Assembly (NCBI GenBank): GCA_934102335.1
Contig: CAKOSP010000001.1
Location: 270,618-334,617 of the forward strand
Length of the DNA stretch: 64,000 nt
Direction: 5' to 3'
DNA from: an uncultured Bacilli bacterium
Lineage (GTDB): Bacteria; Bacillota_I; Bacilli_A; RF39; UBA660
Program-made: the position numbers and the translations under genes
The notes under the pieces: model-generated
Seen by the model: the letters and a program-made list of their open reading frames with translations, nothing else
Told to the model about the DNA's origin: nothing
The model's database searches: none
Part shown: positions 33,506-42,533 of the stretch, piece after piece
Layout: every line of letters starts with the position of its first letter
How positions within the stretch are numbered: position 1 is the stretch's first letter

Positions 33506-35539
33506 TTAACTGTAAATATTTATATTGTATTTATTTTTATTCAATTCAATTTCTATGCTCCCATCTAAATCTGTTCTATAAATATTACTATTACTTAATG
33601 TATCTAAAACGCTTTCTTTTGGATGACCATATCTATTATTTTCTCCAACACTTATTAAAGAATATCTAGGATTAATCTTATTTATAAAATATTTACTAGA
33701 AGAAGTATTTGATCCATGATGCCCAACTTTTAGAAAATCAATCATTCCCAAATTATATTTTTCCAAAATATCTTTTTCTCTTTTTACTCCAGCATCCCCC
33801 ATAAATAAAAAACTATAATTACCATAATTAAAATATATAACACTACTATTGTCATTTTCGTTGTTATATTCTTTAGTATTTAAAAAATGCAATTCATTTT
33901 CGTTTATATTTAATTCTTTAATACAAGCATTATATTTAATTTTTTTATTATTTAAAACTCCTATAAGATTTTTTTCTAAATTATTAAATTCACCACAATT
34001 AAATATAACCTGACCAACTTTAAAATTATTAACTATATACTCTGCATCTCCCATATGATCAAAATCTCCATGAGTTAAAATTATATTATCAATTCTTGTT
34101 ATTCCCAAACTTTTTAAATATAAAATAGTATTTTTAGATACCTTATAATCACTATTTATTTTTCCGCCAGTATCTATCAAACTAACAGTTTTATTATGAG
34201 GAGAAATAATTAATGTACTATCCCCTTGCCCAACATCTAAAAAAATCACTTTAAAATTTGTATTAATCTTAGGCACTACATTATTTATAATTAAAAGTAA
34301 TATTAAAACACTTAAAAATATTTTTTTGTATTTTGTCTTTATAAAAAATATTAAAAATAAGTAATAAAAAAAGACAAAAAGTAAAGACATTTTGGGAATA
34401 ATTATATTAAAAGCCATTTTATTTAATAACCAATTTAAATATTCAAAAACATTTATAAAATAATGATGTATAGGTAATAATACTGAAAATAATAAAGTAA
34501 ATAAGGTTAATGGATAAAATATATAAGAGACAAAAGGAACCATGAACATATTAACTAATAGACTCATAATATTAATTTCATAATTTAAATTTACTGTTAT
34601 GGGGAGAGAAAACAAAAAAGATATTAAACTAACCAAAAATAATTGTTTAATTTTAGTACCAGTTATTATTTCTTTAGATAGCATTATGCCAAAAGTTATA
34701 ATAATTGAATATCTAAAACCAATATCATAAAAATAAAATGGATTAATAAAAATTAAAATAAAAGCAGTCAAAAATAATAATTTTAAATTTGAAATTCCAA
34801 ATTTAGCTCTACTATTAATAAAACCAAGCAAATAAAATATAAAACATCGTAATATTGACACTGTAAACCCGGTTAAAAAAACATAAAAAAGTAAAAATAA
34901 TATAGTTATAACAAATTGAGCATTAATAGAAAATTTTTTTAATACTTTTTTTAAAATAAGAATAAATAATGATATATGCATTCCCGATATAGCCAGTAAA
35001 TGTGCTATTCCATTACTCTTGTATAATTCATATAAATCTGATTCTAAATCATCTTTATTTCCAGTTATAAATAATTTTAAATATACAGAAGACTTTTCGT
35101 CTTTATCCATTACTGCTTTTAATTTATTTTTAATTTTATATAAAATATTTTCATCTCTATTAATATGATAATTTGTTAAAGTTAAAATTTTATATATTCT
35201 TTTATTATATAAATAATTTTTATAGTTAAAAGCCTTGGGCACAGTATTATTTTTAGGATCCTTTAATACACCCTCAAGTGTCACATACATGCCTTCTTTT
35301 AAATTACCATCCTCTTTATAATAATTTACTTTAACATTTTCTTTTTCTTTAATTTCAAACGAAACATTGCCATTTTTTCTACTTAGTTGAGTAACTACTC
35401 CACTTATGTTCACATTTTCACTTTCATATATACTCTGGTATTTAATTATTTTTGTTAAAAATAAAACATATAAAAAACATATAACAAATAATAATATATA
35501 AAAAATATTAGACTGTAATATAATCTTTAATCTTTGCAT
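33506..35539 (-). CDS. comEC: DNA internalisation channel protein ComEC
   Basis: This protein of about 678 residues forms the membrane channel for single-stranded DNA in transformation. It has two N-terminal helices, an OB-like external domain (about 40-130), the competence domain with many transmembrane helices (LLAISGMHISLFI near residue 190) and a C-terminal metallo-beta-lactamase domain with LTHGDFDHMGD near residue 488 and VGHHGSNTSSS near 625. Zinc ligands are kept, so the nuclease-like domain may be active. It overlaps the end of comEA. The start is taken as ATG 35539. comEB is absent between comEA and comEC. Confidence 0.94.
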   Translation of the reverse strand: MQRLKIILQSNIFYILLFVICFLYVLFLTKIIKYQSIYESENVNISGVVTQLSRKNGNVSFEIKEKENVKVNYYKEDGNLKEGMYVTLEGVLKDPKNNTVPKAFNYKNYLYNKRIYKILTLTNYHINRDENILYKIKNKLKAVMDKDEKSSVYLKLFITGNKDDLESDLYELYKSNGIAHLLAISGMHISLFILILKKVLKKFSINAQFVITILFLLFYVFLTGFTVSILRCFIFYLLGFINSRAKFGISNLKLLFLTAFILIFINPFYFYDIGFRYSIIITFGIMLSKEIITGTKIKQLFLVSLISFLFSLPITVNLNYEINIMSLLVNMFMVPFVSYIFYPLTLFTLLFSVLLPIHHYFINVFEYLNWLLNKMAFNIIIPKMSLLFVFFYYLFLIFFIKTKYKKIFLSVLILLLIINNVVPKINTNFKVIFLDVGQGDSTLIISPHNKTVSLIDTGGKINSDYKVSKNTILYLKSLGITRIDNIILTHGDFDHMGDAEYIVNNFKVGQVIFNCGEFNNLEKNLIGVLNNKKIKYNACIKELNINENELHFLNTKEYNNENDNSSVIYFNYGNYSFLFMGDAGVKREKDILEKYNLGMIDFLKVGHHGSNTSSSKYFINKINPRYSLISVGENNRYGHPKESVLDTLSNSNIYRTDLDGSIEIELNKNKYNINIYS

Positions 35540-36218
35540 ACACAGTATCACCAATACCAGAGACATTTTTTATATCTTGTATATCTTTAAAATTTCCTTG
35601 CTCTTCTCGATAATTAATAATACTTTTTGCTTTTGATTCACCTATGCCAGAAATAGTCATAAGTTCTTCTTTAGAGGCAGTATTAATATTAACTAACTTA
35701 GTCTTTTCAGTTTCTTTCGGTGTATTATCATTTAATTCAGTAGAAGTCTCATTAGCAACTATAGTAGAATTACCATTATTTATACACTCTCCTATGTCAA
35801 TATCACTGGTATTACACGTCTCAGTTTTTTCCTTATTAACAAATTTAGTTTTATATTCATAATTTGTATAAACATATATAACCATTTCATCACTAATCTT
35901 CTTGCTTAAATTAATATTATTTTTATAACTATTTTTATTAAAACCGCCTGCTAAATTTATTACGTCATTCACAATAGAATTTTTCTTCAATTGATAAACA
36001 CCAGGATTTTTAACTGCTCCTTTAACATCTACAAAAAATAAAGTTTCAGACTCATCACTTTGACTATCTTTTTCAGCAATATATTGTGGGTATTCTAATA
36101 CCTCAGAATTTTCTCCAATATCATTTTTTAAAAATAAAAAATAAGCTTCAAAAATGCAAACAAAAAATAACACTATAATTAAAAGATAATACCATTTTTG
36201 TTTAATAATATTTATCAT
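35508..36218 (-). CDS. comEA: Competence DNA receptor ComEA
   Basis: This 236-residue protein has one N-terminal membrane anchor (about 10-30), a SLBB-type domain (about 60-125, FVDVKGAVKNPGVYQL then INLAGGF), a linker rich in Thr, Asn and Glu, and a C-terminal helix-hairpin-helix DNA-binding domain (VNINTASKEELMTISGIGESKAKSI, then NVSGIGDTVYAKI). It binds double-stranded DNA at the cell surface and hands it to ComEC, whose gene overlaps it. The domain order matches Bacillus ComEA. Confidence 0.95.
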   Translation of the reverse strand: MINIIKQKWYYLLIIVLFFVCIFEAYFLFLKNDIGENSEVLEYPQYIAEKDSQSDESETLFFVDVKGAVKNPGVYQLKKNSIVNDVINLAGGFNKNSYKNNINLSKKISDEMVIYVYTNYEYKTKFVNKEKTETCNTSDIDIGECINNGNSTIVANETSTELNDNTPKETEKTKLVNINTASKEELMTISGIGESKAKSIINYREEQGNFKDIQDIKNVSGIGDTVYAKIKDYITV

Positions 36219-36271
36219 AAAAAAATCCTCCTTTCATATTCATATATACAAAAGAAGGATTATATTTCCTT

Positions 36272-37429
36272 TTATAACTCTCGAATTTCTCTTTTTAATT
36301 TTAAAGTTTTATTTTCAACACACGCTCTTTGAACTAAAAATAACATTATAATTATATTTACCGTAAAACTTCCTCCATAAGACAAGAAAGGAAGTGGAAC
36401 TCCTGTTAAAGGTATTAAAGCAAGTATTCCCAACAAATTAATTAATATATGTAATAACAAATACCAAAATACACCATAAGGTATAATACTATTTCTTAAG
36501 GTTTCAGCTTCTTTAGCTATTTTTAAAAGTCTATACAAAATAAGTGCGTATAATAAAATTACTAAAATACCAGTCACCGCACCTAATTCTTCTACAATAA
36601 TTGGGAATATAAAATCAGTATGACTTTCTGGCAAATATAAATATTTTTGAGTACTATTTCCCAAACCTTTTCCAAATAATCCCCCATTTTTCATGGCAAT
36701 TAAACTATTACAAACCTGATAGCCAGTGGATTCAGTATATCTCGAACACGGATCTTTAAAATTTAATCTTCTAAGCTGGGTACTATTTAAAATATTATTA
36801 CCAGAATAAAGTATTGCCACAACACCTATAACTCCTGCAACAAGTAATATTTTAAAAACTTTCATAAATTGTTTTTTAATATTTGGAATACTTAAAAACA
36901 TCATAAAAGAAATTCCTAAAATAATAACTGCTGAACCGAAATCGGGCTGCATCATTATTAAAGCAGCAATAATAAAGCTAACAGCTAACGGAATAAAATA
37001 TAAATATATATTTTTAACATTCTTTTTAGATAAAACATCATAATAACAAGCATAAAAAATAATTATAATAGACTTAGCAAACTCACTAGGTTGTAATTTA
37101 AAAACTTTAAGATTATACCAACTTTGTGCTCCCCCCGTAATTGGAGCATAAATAAATAAACCAGCCAAAGCAATAATAACACTAATAACTAAAGGCCAAA
37201 TAATTAAATTATATCGTTTAGTAGGTATTCTCATAATAAACCCTACACCAATTATTGAAGATGCTATCAAAAATATTAATTGTCTTATAAAAAAATGAGA
37301 TGGCGATACATGATATCTTAAAACAGTTGATACACTTGAAGCACTAAAAATCATTAAAAGGCCAAAACTACACATTAGTATAGTTGCTCCAAGTAATACT
37401 AAATCCATTTTTTTAAATGTATTTTTCAT
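36272..37429 (-). CDS. SEDS family glycan polymerase (FtsW/RodA/SpoVE)
   Basis: This 385-residue protein has about ten transmembrane helices and the SEDS patterns GGAQSWYNLKVFKLQPSEFAK near residue 105, MQPDFGSA near 160, ESHTDFIFPIIVEELGAVTG near 275 and LPFLSYGGSFT near 345. SEDS proteins polymerise peptidoglycan with a class B penicillin-binding protein. Which of cell division (FtsW), elongation (RodA) or spore cortex (SpoVE) it serves cannot be read from the sequence. No penicillin-binding protein gene is adjacent. Confidence 0.92.
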   Translation of the reverse strand: MKNTFKKMDLVLLGATILMCSFGLLMIFSASSVSTVLRYHVSPSHFFIRQLIFLIASSIIGVGFIMRIPTKRYNLIIWPLVISVIIALAGLFIYAPITGGAQSWYNLKVFKLQPSEFAKSIIIIFYACYYDVLSKKNVKNIYLYFIPLAVSFIIAALIMMQPDFGSAVIILGISFMMFLSIPNIKKQFMKVFKILLVAGVIGVVAILYSGNNILNSTQLRRLNFKDPCSRYTESTGYQVCNSLIAMKNGGLFGKGLGNSTQKYLYLPESHTDFIFPIIVEELGAVTGILVILLYALILYRLLKIAKEAETLRNSIIPYGVFWYLLLHILINLLGILALIPLTGVPLPFLSYGGSFTVNIIIMLFLVQRACVENKTLKLKREIREL

Positions 37430-37557
37430 ATATCCACCTAATTATATAATATCATATATTACAACAGATTTAAAAAACAAAATAAATACTTTACAATAAA
37501 AGTAGCAAATAATTTGAATTAACGTAAAATATAATAGATAAAAAAGGAGGTATATAT

Positions 37558-37749
37558 ATGTACTACTACGGAAATAACGGCTACTACTCTGGTGGTTATG
37601 GAGCTATGCAACAACAATGTTGTCCTTCATATGCTGGATATACAAGTGGCTATGGATTAGGAGCAGCAATATGGATTGTTTTATTTATACTTTTAGTAAT
37701 AATAATTGGTGCTGGATGGGCTTGGAACAATCAAAACAACAATAATTAA
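37558..37749 (+). CDS. YjcZ-like small Gly/Tyr-rich spore peptide
   Basis: This 63-residue peptide has a strong GGAGG ribosome binding site. The N-terminal half is rich in Tyr and Gly (MYYYGNNGYYSGGYGA) with a CC pair, and a hydrophobic helix (AAIWIVLFILLVIIIGAGW) follows. The layout is that of the YjcZ family of small sporulation peptides, though the order of parts and the asparagine-rich tail differ. It is a single-gene unit with its own terminator. The family call is tentative. Confidence 0.55.
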   Translation: MYYYGNNGYYSGGYGAMQQQCCPSYAGYTSGYGLGAAIWIVLFILLVIIIGAGWAWNNQNNNN

Positions 37750-37772
37750 ATATATCTAAATTTAAATCAATT

Positions 37773-37800
37773 AAAAAGTCAGGTAACCTCCTGACTTTTT
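37773..37800 (+). terminator. Terminator of the YjcZ-like gene
   Basis: A perfect 11-bp stem (AAAAAGTCAGG and CCTGACTTTTT, 6-base loop) ends in a T-run. It lies 24 bases after the stop codon. Confidence 0.85.
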
Positions 37801-37821
37801 AACTATTTTTCAAATATAAGT

Positions 37822-37980
37822 CTAATTTTTACCCATAAACTTTTTCATTTTACTTCCATCATTATCCTAAACATGGTCTTCTAAATTAGAAGTTTTTATC
37901 AAATGTTATAAAATAACAAATCAAATATTCCACCAATAAAAATCCATTGCTAATGTCATTTTCTATTCTTCTTTTACGTA
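37822..37980 (-). pseudogene. Possible decayed coding segment
   Basis: In one minus-strand frame the segments MTLAMDFYWWNI, HLIKTSNLEDHV and DNDGSKMKKFMGKN follow each other, separated only by stop codons and with no shift of frame. This looks like a short gene broken by point mutations, but chance is possible at this length. The rest of the 37801-38058 gap has only a weak promoter-like TTGCTT-17-TACAAT at 38007-38035 in front of def. Confidence 0.25.
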
Positions 37981-38058
37981 TTTATAATATCTACAAAAAT
38001 AATTTTTTGCTTTTTTGACATTTTTTTGATACAATATTGCACGAAAGACGGGGTTATT

Positions 38059-38610
38059 ATGAAATTACCAGATATTAAAATTTTAGACGAAAAACAAAAA
38101 GTCTTACATCAAAAAAGTAAAGAAGTAAAATTTCCACTTACTGACGAATATAAAAAAAGACTATTTGATATTATTAAATACTTAGAAATGAGCCAAGACG
38201 AAAAATATATAAAAAAATATAACTTACGTGCTGGTATGGGGTTATCATTAGTTCAAATAGGCATTTTAGACAGAGCATTTGTAATTGCCAATGAAAATGA
38301 TGATAAAACCTTTGAAGAACATATAATTATCAACCCAGAAATAATTGCCAAAAGCGAAGAATTAGTTTACGTTGGCGAAGGTGAAGGCTGTTTAAGCGTT
38401 AATCGTGAAGTCGAAGGAATAGTTCCAAGGCATGCAAGAATAACAGTTAAATATCAAGATCTTGATGGGAATTTTAAAACAATTAGAGTCCGTGAAGAAA
38501 TATCAATTGCTTTCCAGCATGAAATAGATCATTTAAATGGAATTTTATTCGTAGACAAAATAGATCCTAAAAATCCCTATAAAAATAAAGAAAAAATGCG
38601 AGAAATTTAA
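38059..38610 (+). CDS. def: Peptide deformylase
   Basis: This metalloenzyme removes the N-formyl group from new proteins. From ATG 38059 it has 183 residues with motif I as GMGLSLVQIG near residue 60, motif II EGCLS near 109 and motif III HEIDH near 153. The Cys and two His ligands are all present. Motif I departs from the usual GxGLAAxQ by Ser-Leu-Val, as is seen in some type 2 enzymes. An in-frame TTG at 38026 has no ribosome binding site and is rejected. It ends in a terminator shared with smc. Confidence 0.94.
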   Translation: MKLPDIKILDEKQKVLHQKSKEVKFPLTDEYKKRLFDIIKYLEMSQDEKYIKKYNLRAGMGLSLVQIGILDRAFVIANENDDKTFEEHIIINPEIIAKSEELVYVGEGEGCLSVNREVEGIVPRHARITVKYQDLDGNFKTIRVREEISIAFQHEIDHLNGILFVDKIDPKNPYKNKEKMREI

Positions 38611-38622
38611 CTCGCATTTTTT
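38591..38622. terminator. Bidirectional terminator between def and smc
   Basis: A 12-bp perfect stem (AAAAAATGCGAG and CTCGCATTTTTT, 8-base loop) overlaps both stop codons and has T-runs in both directions. Confidence 0.85.
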
Positions 38623-41551
38623 AATCTTCTAATTTAGCACTTACAATTTTTGAAACTCCAGATTCTTGCATAGTAATACCATATAAAGTATCTGCATATT
38701 CCATCATTCTTTTTTTATGAGTAATCAATATAAATTGAGACTCTTTTTTCTTCTCAGAAATATATTTTCCAAACATATCCACATTAGCTTCATCTAATGC
38801 AGCCTCAGCTTCATCTAATATTATGAAGGGCACAGGTCTTACATTTAATATGGCAAAAAGCAAACATATTGCCGTAAGTGATTGTTCACCACCAGATAAA
38901 GCCACTGTTGAATTTATTTTTTTACCAGGAGGTTCAGCAATAATTTCTATCCCACTCGTAAGTAAATCATCTGGGTTAGTAAGTCTAAGTTCACCTTTAC
39001 CACCTTGAAAGATAGTTTTAAATACAGTCTTAAATTCTTTAGAAATACTTTCAAAAGAACTTTTGAACTTAGAAATCATTATTTCATCCATTTCAGATAT
39101 AATATTTAAAAGCTCATCACTAGCATGCTCTAAATCCATCTTTTGATTTTCTAAAAATTCATATCTTTTAGAAAGTCTTTCATATTCATCAATAGAGCCT
39201 AAATTAACACTTCCTAAATCATCCAAAGCCTTTTTCGTGGTTTTAACTTTTTCTCTAGCAATGTTTTCTTCCAAATCCAAACTATATTTTGAATCAGCAG
39301 CTTCATAAGTTAAATTATAATTCTCACTTAATGTTATTAATAAATTATCTAATTTAACGTCCAATTTACCCTTTTCAATTTCATGTTCTTTTAATTCAGT
39401 TTGTAACTTATTATATTTAGAATTATTATCTCTATATTTAAGCTCTAAATCATTTATTTGATTATTTAAATCATCTCTTTTACTTTTTAAATCTTTTAAT
39501 TCATTTTCTAATAAAGTCTTTTCTTCACTCTTTTTAGTAAAAGCTTCCAAAATACGAATTAATTCTTCATCCAATTTATTATTAATAATGTTTTTTGAAC
39601 CGGCTATTTCAGATTTTTTTTCATTTAAAGCTATTTGTAAAGTTTTTTGAGACAATTCCTTAGTATTTAAACTTTCTTTAAGCATAATTAATTCTTTATT
39701 TAAAACTTCTTCTTTTTCAAGCTTAGTAAAAAAATCATCATTTACCCTGCTTTGTTCTTGCATCAAAGTTTTTAAATTTAATTCTAAATTACTTTTTTCT
39801 AATTCTAAATTTTTAAGAATTTGTTTACTAGATCTATTTATACTATTATTAGCATTTCCTCCAGATATAGATCCACCAACGTGCATTATTTCGCCATCTA
39901 AAGAAACACATCTATACTTATAATCATATTTTTTACTTATATCATTTAAAACTTCCAAAGAATCAACAACCAAAACATTTCCTAATTGATTTTCAATAAT
40001 ATTTTTATAAATAGAATCAAAGCTTACCAAATTTGAAGCAAGTCCAATAAATCCTTTTTCTTTTTCAAGTTTTCTTAATATTGTAGAATCTATACTTCTA
40101 GATTTAATTGTGTCTAACGGAAAAAAAGTAGCTCTTCCTAAATTTTCTTGTTTTAAAAATTCAATACACTTTTTGGCACTTGTAAAATCATCTACAACTA
40201 TAAAATTACTACTAGCTCCAAGAATAGTATTAATTGCTAATTCAAACTCAGTTGGTATATCAATTAAATTACCAATTGTATTATGTACACCTCTTAATCG
40301 AGGATTATTAATAATATTTTTTACTGAGGTTGGAAGCATTGCATTATTTAAAACATTTTCTTTAGCAATATCTATTTTATTTTGAAGATAAAACAAATTT
40401 TTATTTTTTTCATCTACACTACTATTAATTGATGTTCTTTTAATTTTTAATTTTAATAACTCATCACCAAGTAAACTTATTTCTTTTTCTTTACTTTGCT
40501 TTTTAGAAATTAGCTCTTTAACCTCGCTATCAACAATATTAAAATTTTTCTCCAGTTCTAATTCTTCTTCTTTAGATTTTATTAAACTTGAAGACACATT
40601 ATTTTTATCTACGCCATATTTTTGTCTTTCTAAAGTTATTTGCTTTTCAGAGGCTATTTTTGATAATTCATCATTGATGTCAATTAAATCAGCATTAATT
40701 TTTGAGATACGTTCATCAACTTTTAATGCCTCTAATTTAGCTTTTTCAAGTTCAGTCGTATCTTCTATATTTTTATATTTTAAAAGATCATCCTCCAAAG
40801 AAGTAATTTCTTGTTTTAATTCCTCATACCTTTTATTTATTCTTGTAATATCACTCGCAATTAAAGCAATTTCAACACTCTCTAATTCTTCTTTTAAGGC
40901 TAAGTATTTTTTAGCTTCTTCACTTTGTTTTTTTAAAGGTAAAACCGTTTTAGAAAGTTCATCTACAACAAGTTTAATGGCATTTAAATTGTCCTTAGTT
41001 TTATCAAGTTTTCTAATGGCCTCTTCTTTTCTTTTTTTATACTTTAAGACACTTGCAGCCGATTCAAAAATAGTTCTTCTTTCTAAAGGTTTACTATTAA
41101 CTATATCTGTTATATTTCCTTGACTAATTATATTAAAAGAACCTGCACCAGCTCCAGAATCTAAAAATAAATTAGTTATATCTTTTAATCTAACTTTAGT
41201 ATTATTAATAAAGTATTCATTTTCACCAGTTATATAAACCATTCTTTTAATTTCTATTTCTTCAAAATCCGAATTCAAATAATGATCTTTATTATCGAAA
41301 ATCAAACTTACACTTGCTCGTTTTTGTGGTTCTCTAGAAGAAGATCCTGAAAATATAACATCACTCATATTATCGGAACCACGTAAAGATTTTACTGATT
41401 GTTCACCCATTACCCATCTTATGGCATCCACAATATTACTTTTACCAGAACCATTTGGGCCCACAATTGCAGTTATACCATTATTTAATTCTAAGTCTAT
41501 CTTATCAGCAAATGACTTAAAACCGCTTGCTCTTATTCCTTTTAAATACAT
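38621..41551 (-). CDS. smc: Chromosome condensation protein SMC, short-armed
   Basis: This 976-residue SMC has Walker A (GPNGSGKSN) at residues 31-39, a coiled-coil arm, the hinge at about 412-562 (NPRLRGVHNTIGNLI through GGSISGG), a return arm, the signature LSGGEQ near 883 and Walker B (ILDEAEAALDEA) near 910. SMC with ScpAB organises and separates chromosomes. Bacillus SMC has about 1186 residues. Head and hinge are complete here, so the coiled coil alone is about a quarter shorter. It is followed upstream by rnc, as in Bacillus; ftsY is not next to it. Confidence 0.95.
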   Translation of the reverse strand: MYLKGIRASGFKSFADKIDLELNNGITAIVGPNGSGKSNIVDAIRWVMGEQSVKSLRGSDNMSDVIFSGSSSREPQKRASVSLIFDNKDHYLNSDFEEIEIKRMVYITGENEYFINNTKVRLKDITNLFLDSGAGAGSFNIISQGNITDIVNSKPLERRTIFESAASVLKYKKRKEEAIRKLDKTKDNLNAIKLVVDELSKTVLPLKKQSEEAKKYLALKEELESVEIALIASDITRINKRYEELKQEITSLEDDLLKYKNIEDTTELEKAKLEALKVDERISKINADLIDINDELSKIASEKQITLERQKYGVDKNNVSSSLIKSKEEELELEKNFNIVDSEVKELISKKQSKEKEISLLGDELLKLKIKRTSINSSVDEKNKNLFYLQNKIDIAKENVLNNAMLPTSVKNIINNPRLRGVHNTIGNLIDIPTEFELAINTILGASSNFIVVDDFTSAKKCIEFLKQENLGRATFFPLDTIKSRSIDSTILRKLEKEKGFIGLASNLVSFDSIYKNIIENQLGNVLVVDSLEVLNDISKKYDYKYRCVSLDGEIMHVGGSISGGNANNSINRSSKQILKNLELEKSNLELNLKTLMQEQSRVNDDFFTKLEKEEVLNKELIMLKESLNTKELSQKTLQIALNEKKSEIAGSKNIINNKLDEELIRILEAFTKKSEEKTLLENELKDLKSKRDDLNNQINDLELKYRDNNSKYNKLQTELKEHEIEKGKLDVKLDNLLITLSENYNLTYEAADSKYSLDLEENIAREKVKTTKKALDDLGSVNLGSIDEYERLSKRYEFLENQKMDLEHASDELLNIISEMDEIMISKFKSSFESISKEFKTVFKTIFQGGKGELRLTNPDDLLTSGIEIIAEPPGKKINSTVALSGGEQSLTAICLLFAILNVRPVPFIILDEAEAALDEANVDMFGKYISEKKKESQFILITHKKRMMEYADTLYGITMQESGVSKIVSAKLED

Positions 41552-41560
41552 TATATCAAC

Positions 41561-42211
41561 CTACTTTGCACTTTTATTATAAGCATCTAAAGCAGCATGC
41601 TGCTCAGCTTCTTTTTTTGACTTACCTGTTCCTCTTCCATAAACAATTCCATCAATTCTTACTTCAAATGTAAACGTTTTATCATGAGGTTCACCAGTTT
41701 CTTTTATTAAAACATACTCTAAAGACTTTTTATCTGTTTGAACTAATTCTTGTAATAAAGTTTTATAGTCAGTTAAAAATTTTGTTTCACTTTTTATATA
41801 TGGAATTACATATTTATATACAAATTTTTTAGCTGTATCAAATCCCTGATCTAAATAAATAGCCCCCAAGACTGATTCAAAAACATCAGCAATAATAGTG
41901 TCATTTAAATTATGAGCTTGTCCATGTCCAAGTTTTATATAATGATCTAAGCCAATTTTTTTAGCATAGAAAGCCAAAGCTGCTTCACAAACATAACTAG
42001 CTCTAGTCTTACTCATATTACCTTCATCTAAGTTGGTATTTAAATAAAAATATTCACTAGTAATTGCTTCTAAAATTGCATCACCTAAATATTCTAATCT
42101 TTCATAATTTTCTACACCCTTATGTTCATTAGAATAAGAACTATGAGTAATCGCAGTTACAAGTAATTTTTCATCATTTATATTAATACCAATTTCTTTT
42201 AAAAATTTCAT
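41561..42211 (-). CDS. rnc: Ribonuclease III
   Basis: This 216-residue enzyme cuts double-stranded RNA in rRNA processing. The catalytic signature ERLEYLGDAILEAI lies near residue 38 and the second acidic motif IADVFESVLGAIYLDQG near 105. A double-stranded-RNA-binding domain spans about 145-216 (YKTLLQELVQ to GKSKKEAEQHAALDAY). It lies directly upstream of smc in one transcription unit. Confidence 0.96.
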   Translation of the reverse strand: MKFLKEIGININDEKLLVTAITHSSYSNEHKGVENYERLEYLGDAILEAITSEYFYLNTNLDEGNMSKTRASYVCEAALAFYAKKIGLDHYIKLGHGQAHNLNDTIIADVFESVLGAIYLDQGFDTAKKFVYKYVIPYIKSETKFLTDYKTLLQELVQTDKKSLEYVLIKETGEPHDKTFTFEVRIDGIVYGRGTGKSKKEAEQHAALDAYNKSAK

Positions 42212-42311
42212 ATTATCATTCCATTCTTTAACATTATACCAAAAATGCTTAGAAATTTAAACAATTTACAAACAAATAATTTTATTGTAAAATTATTTAT
42301 GGTGAATACAT

Positions 42312-42533
42312 TTGAAAAACTTTTGTATTTTTTGTATAAAATTATACCAAGTAACTCCACTACATACCCATAGCTTATGTCGTTTTACCCCTACATGTAG
42401 TGAATACGCCAAACAAGCTATTGAAAAATTTGGAGTTTTAAAAGGATGTAAATTAGGAATAAAAAGAATTTTAAAATGTCACCCAGGTGGTAAATTTGGT
42501 TATGATCCATTAATAAATGAGGAGAAACAATGA
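42312..42533 (+). CDS. yidD: Membrane protein insertion efficiency factor YidD
   Basis: This 73-residue protein has the YidD pattern: IKLYQVTPL, CRFTPTCSEYAKQAIEKFG with two cysteines, GIKRILKCHPGGKFGYDP. It helps YidC-mediated membrane protein insertion at the inner face. The start is TTG 42312 behind GGTGAAT. It overlaps the following ZnuA-like gene by 4 bases, an unusual partner for yidD. Confidence 0.92.
   Translation: MKNFCIFCIKLYQVTPLHTHSLCRFTPTCSEYAKQAIEKFGVLKGCKLGIKRILKCHPGGKFGYDPLINEEKQ

Noticed and set aside
40674..41123. 149-residue plus-strand frame with many Ser residues
   Set aside because: It is the mirror of the smc coding strand; coiled-coil genes rich in Glu and Lys give Ser- and Phe-rich shadows.
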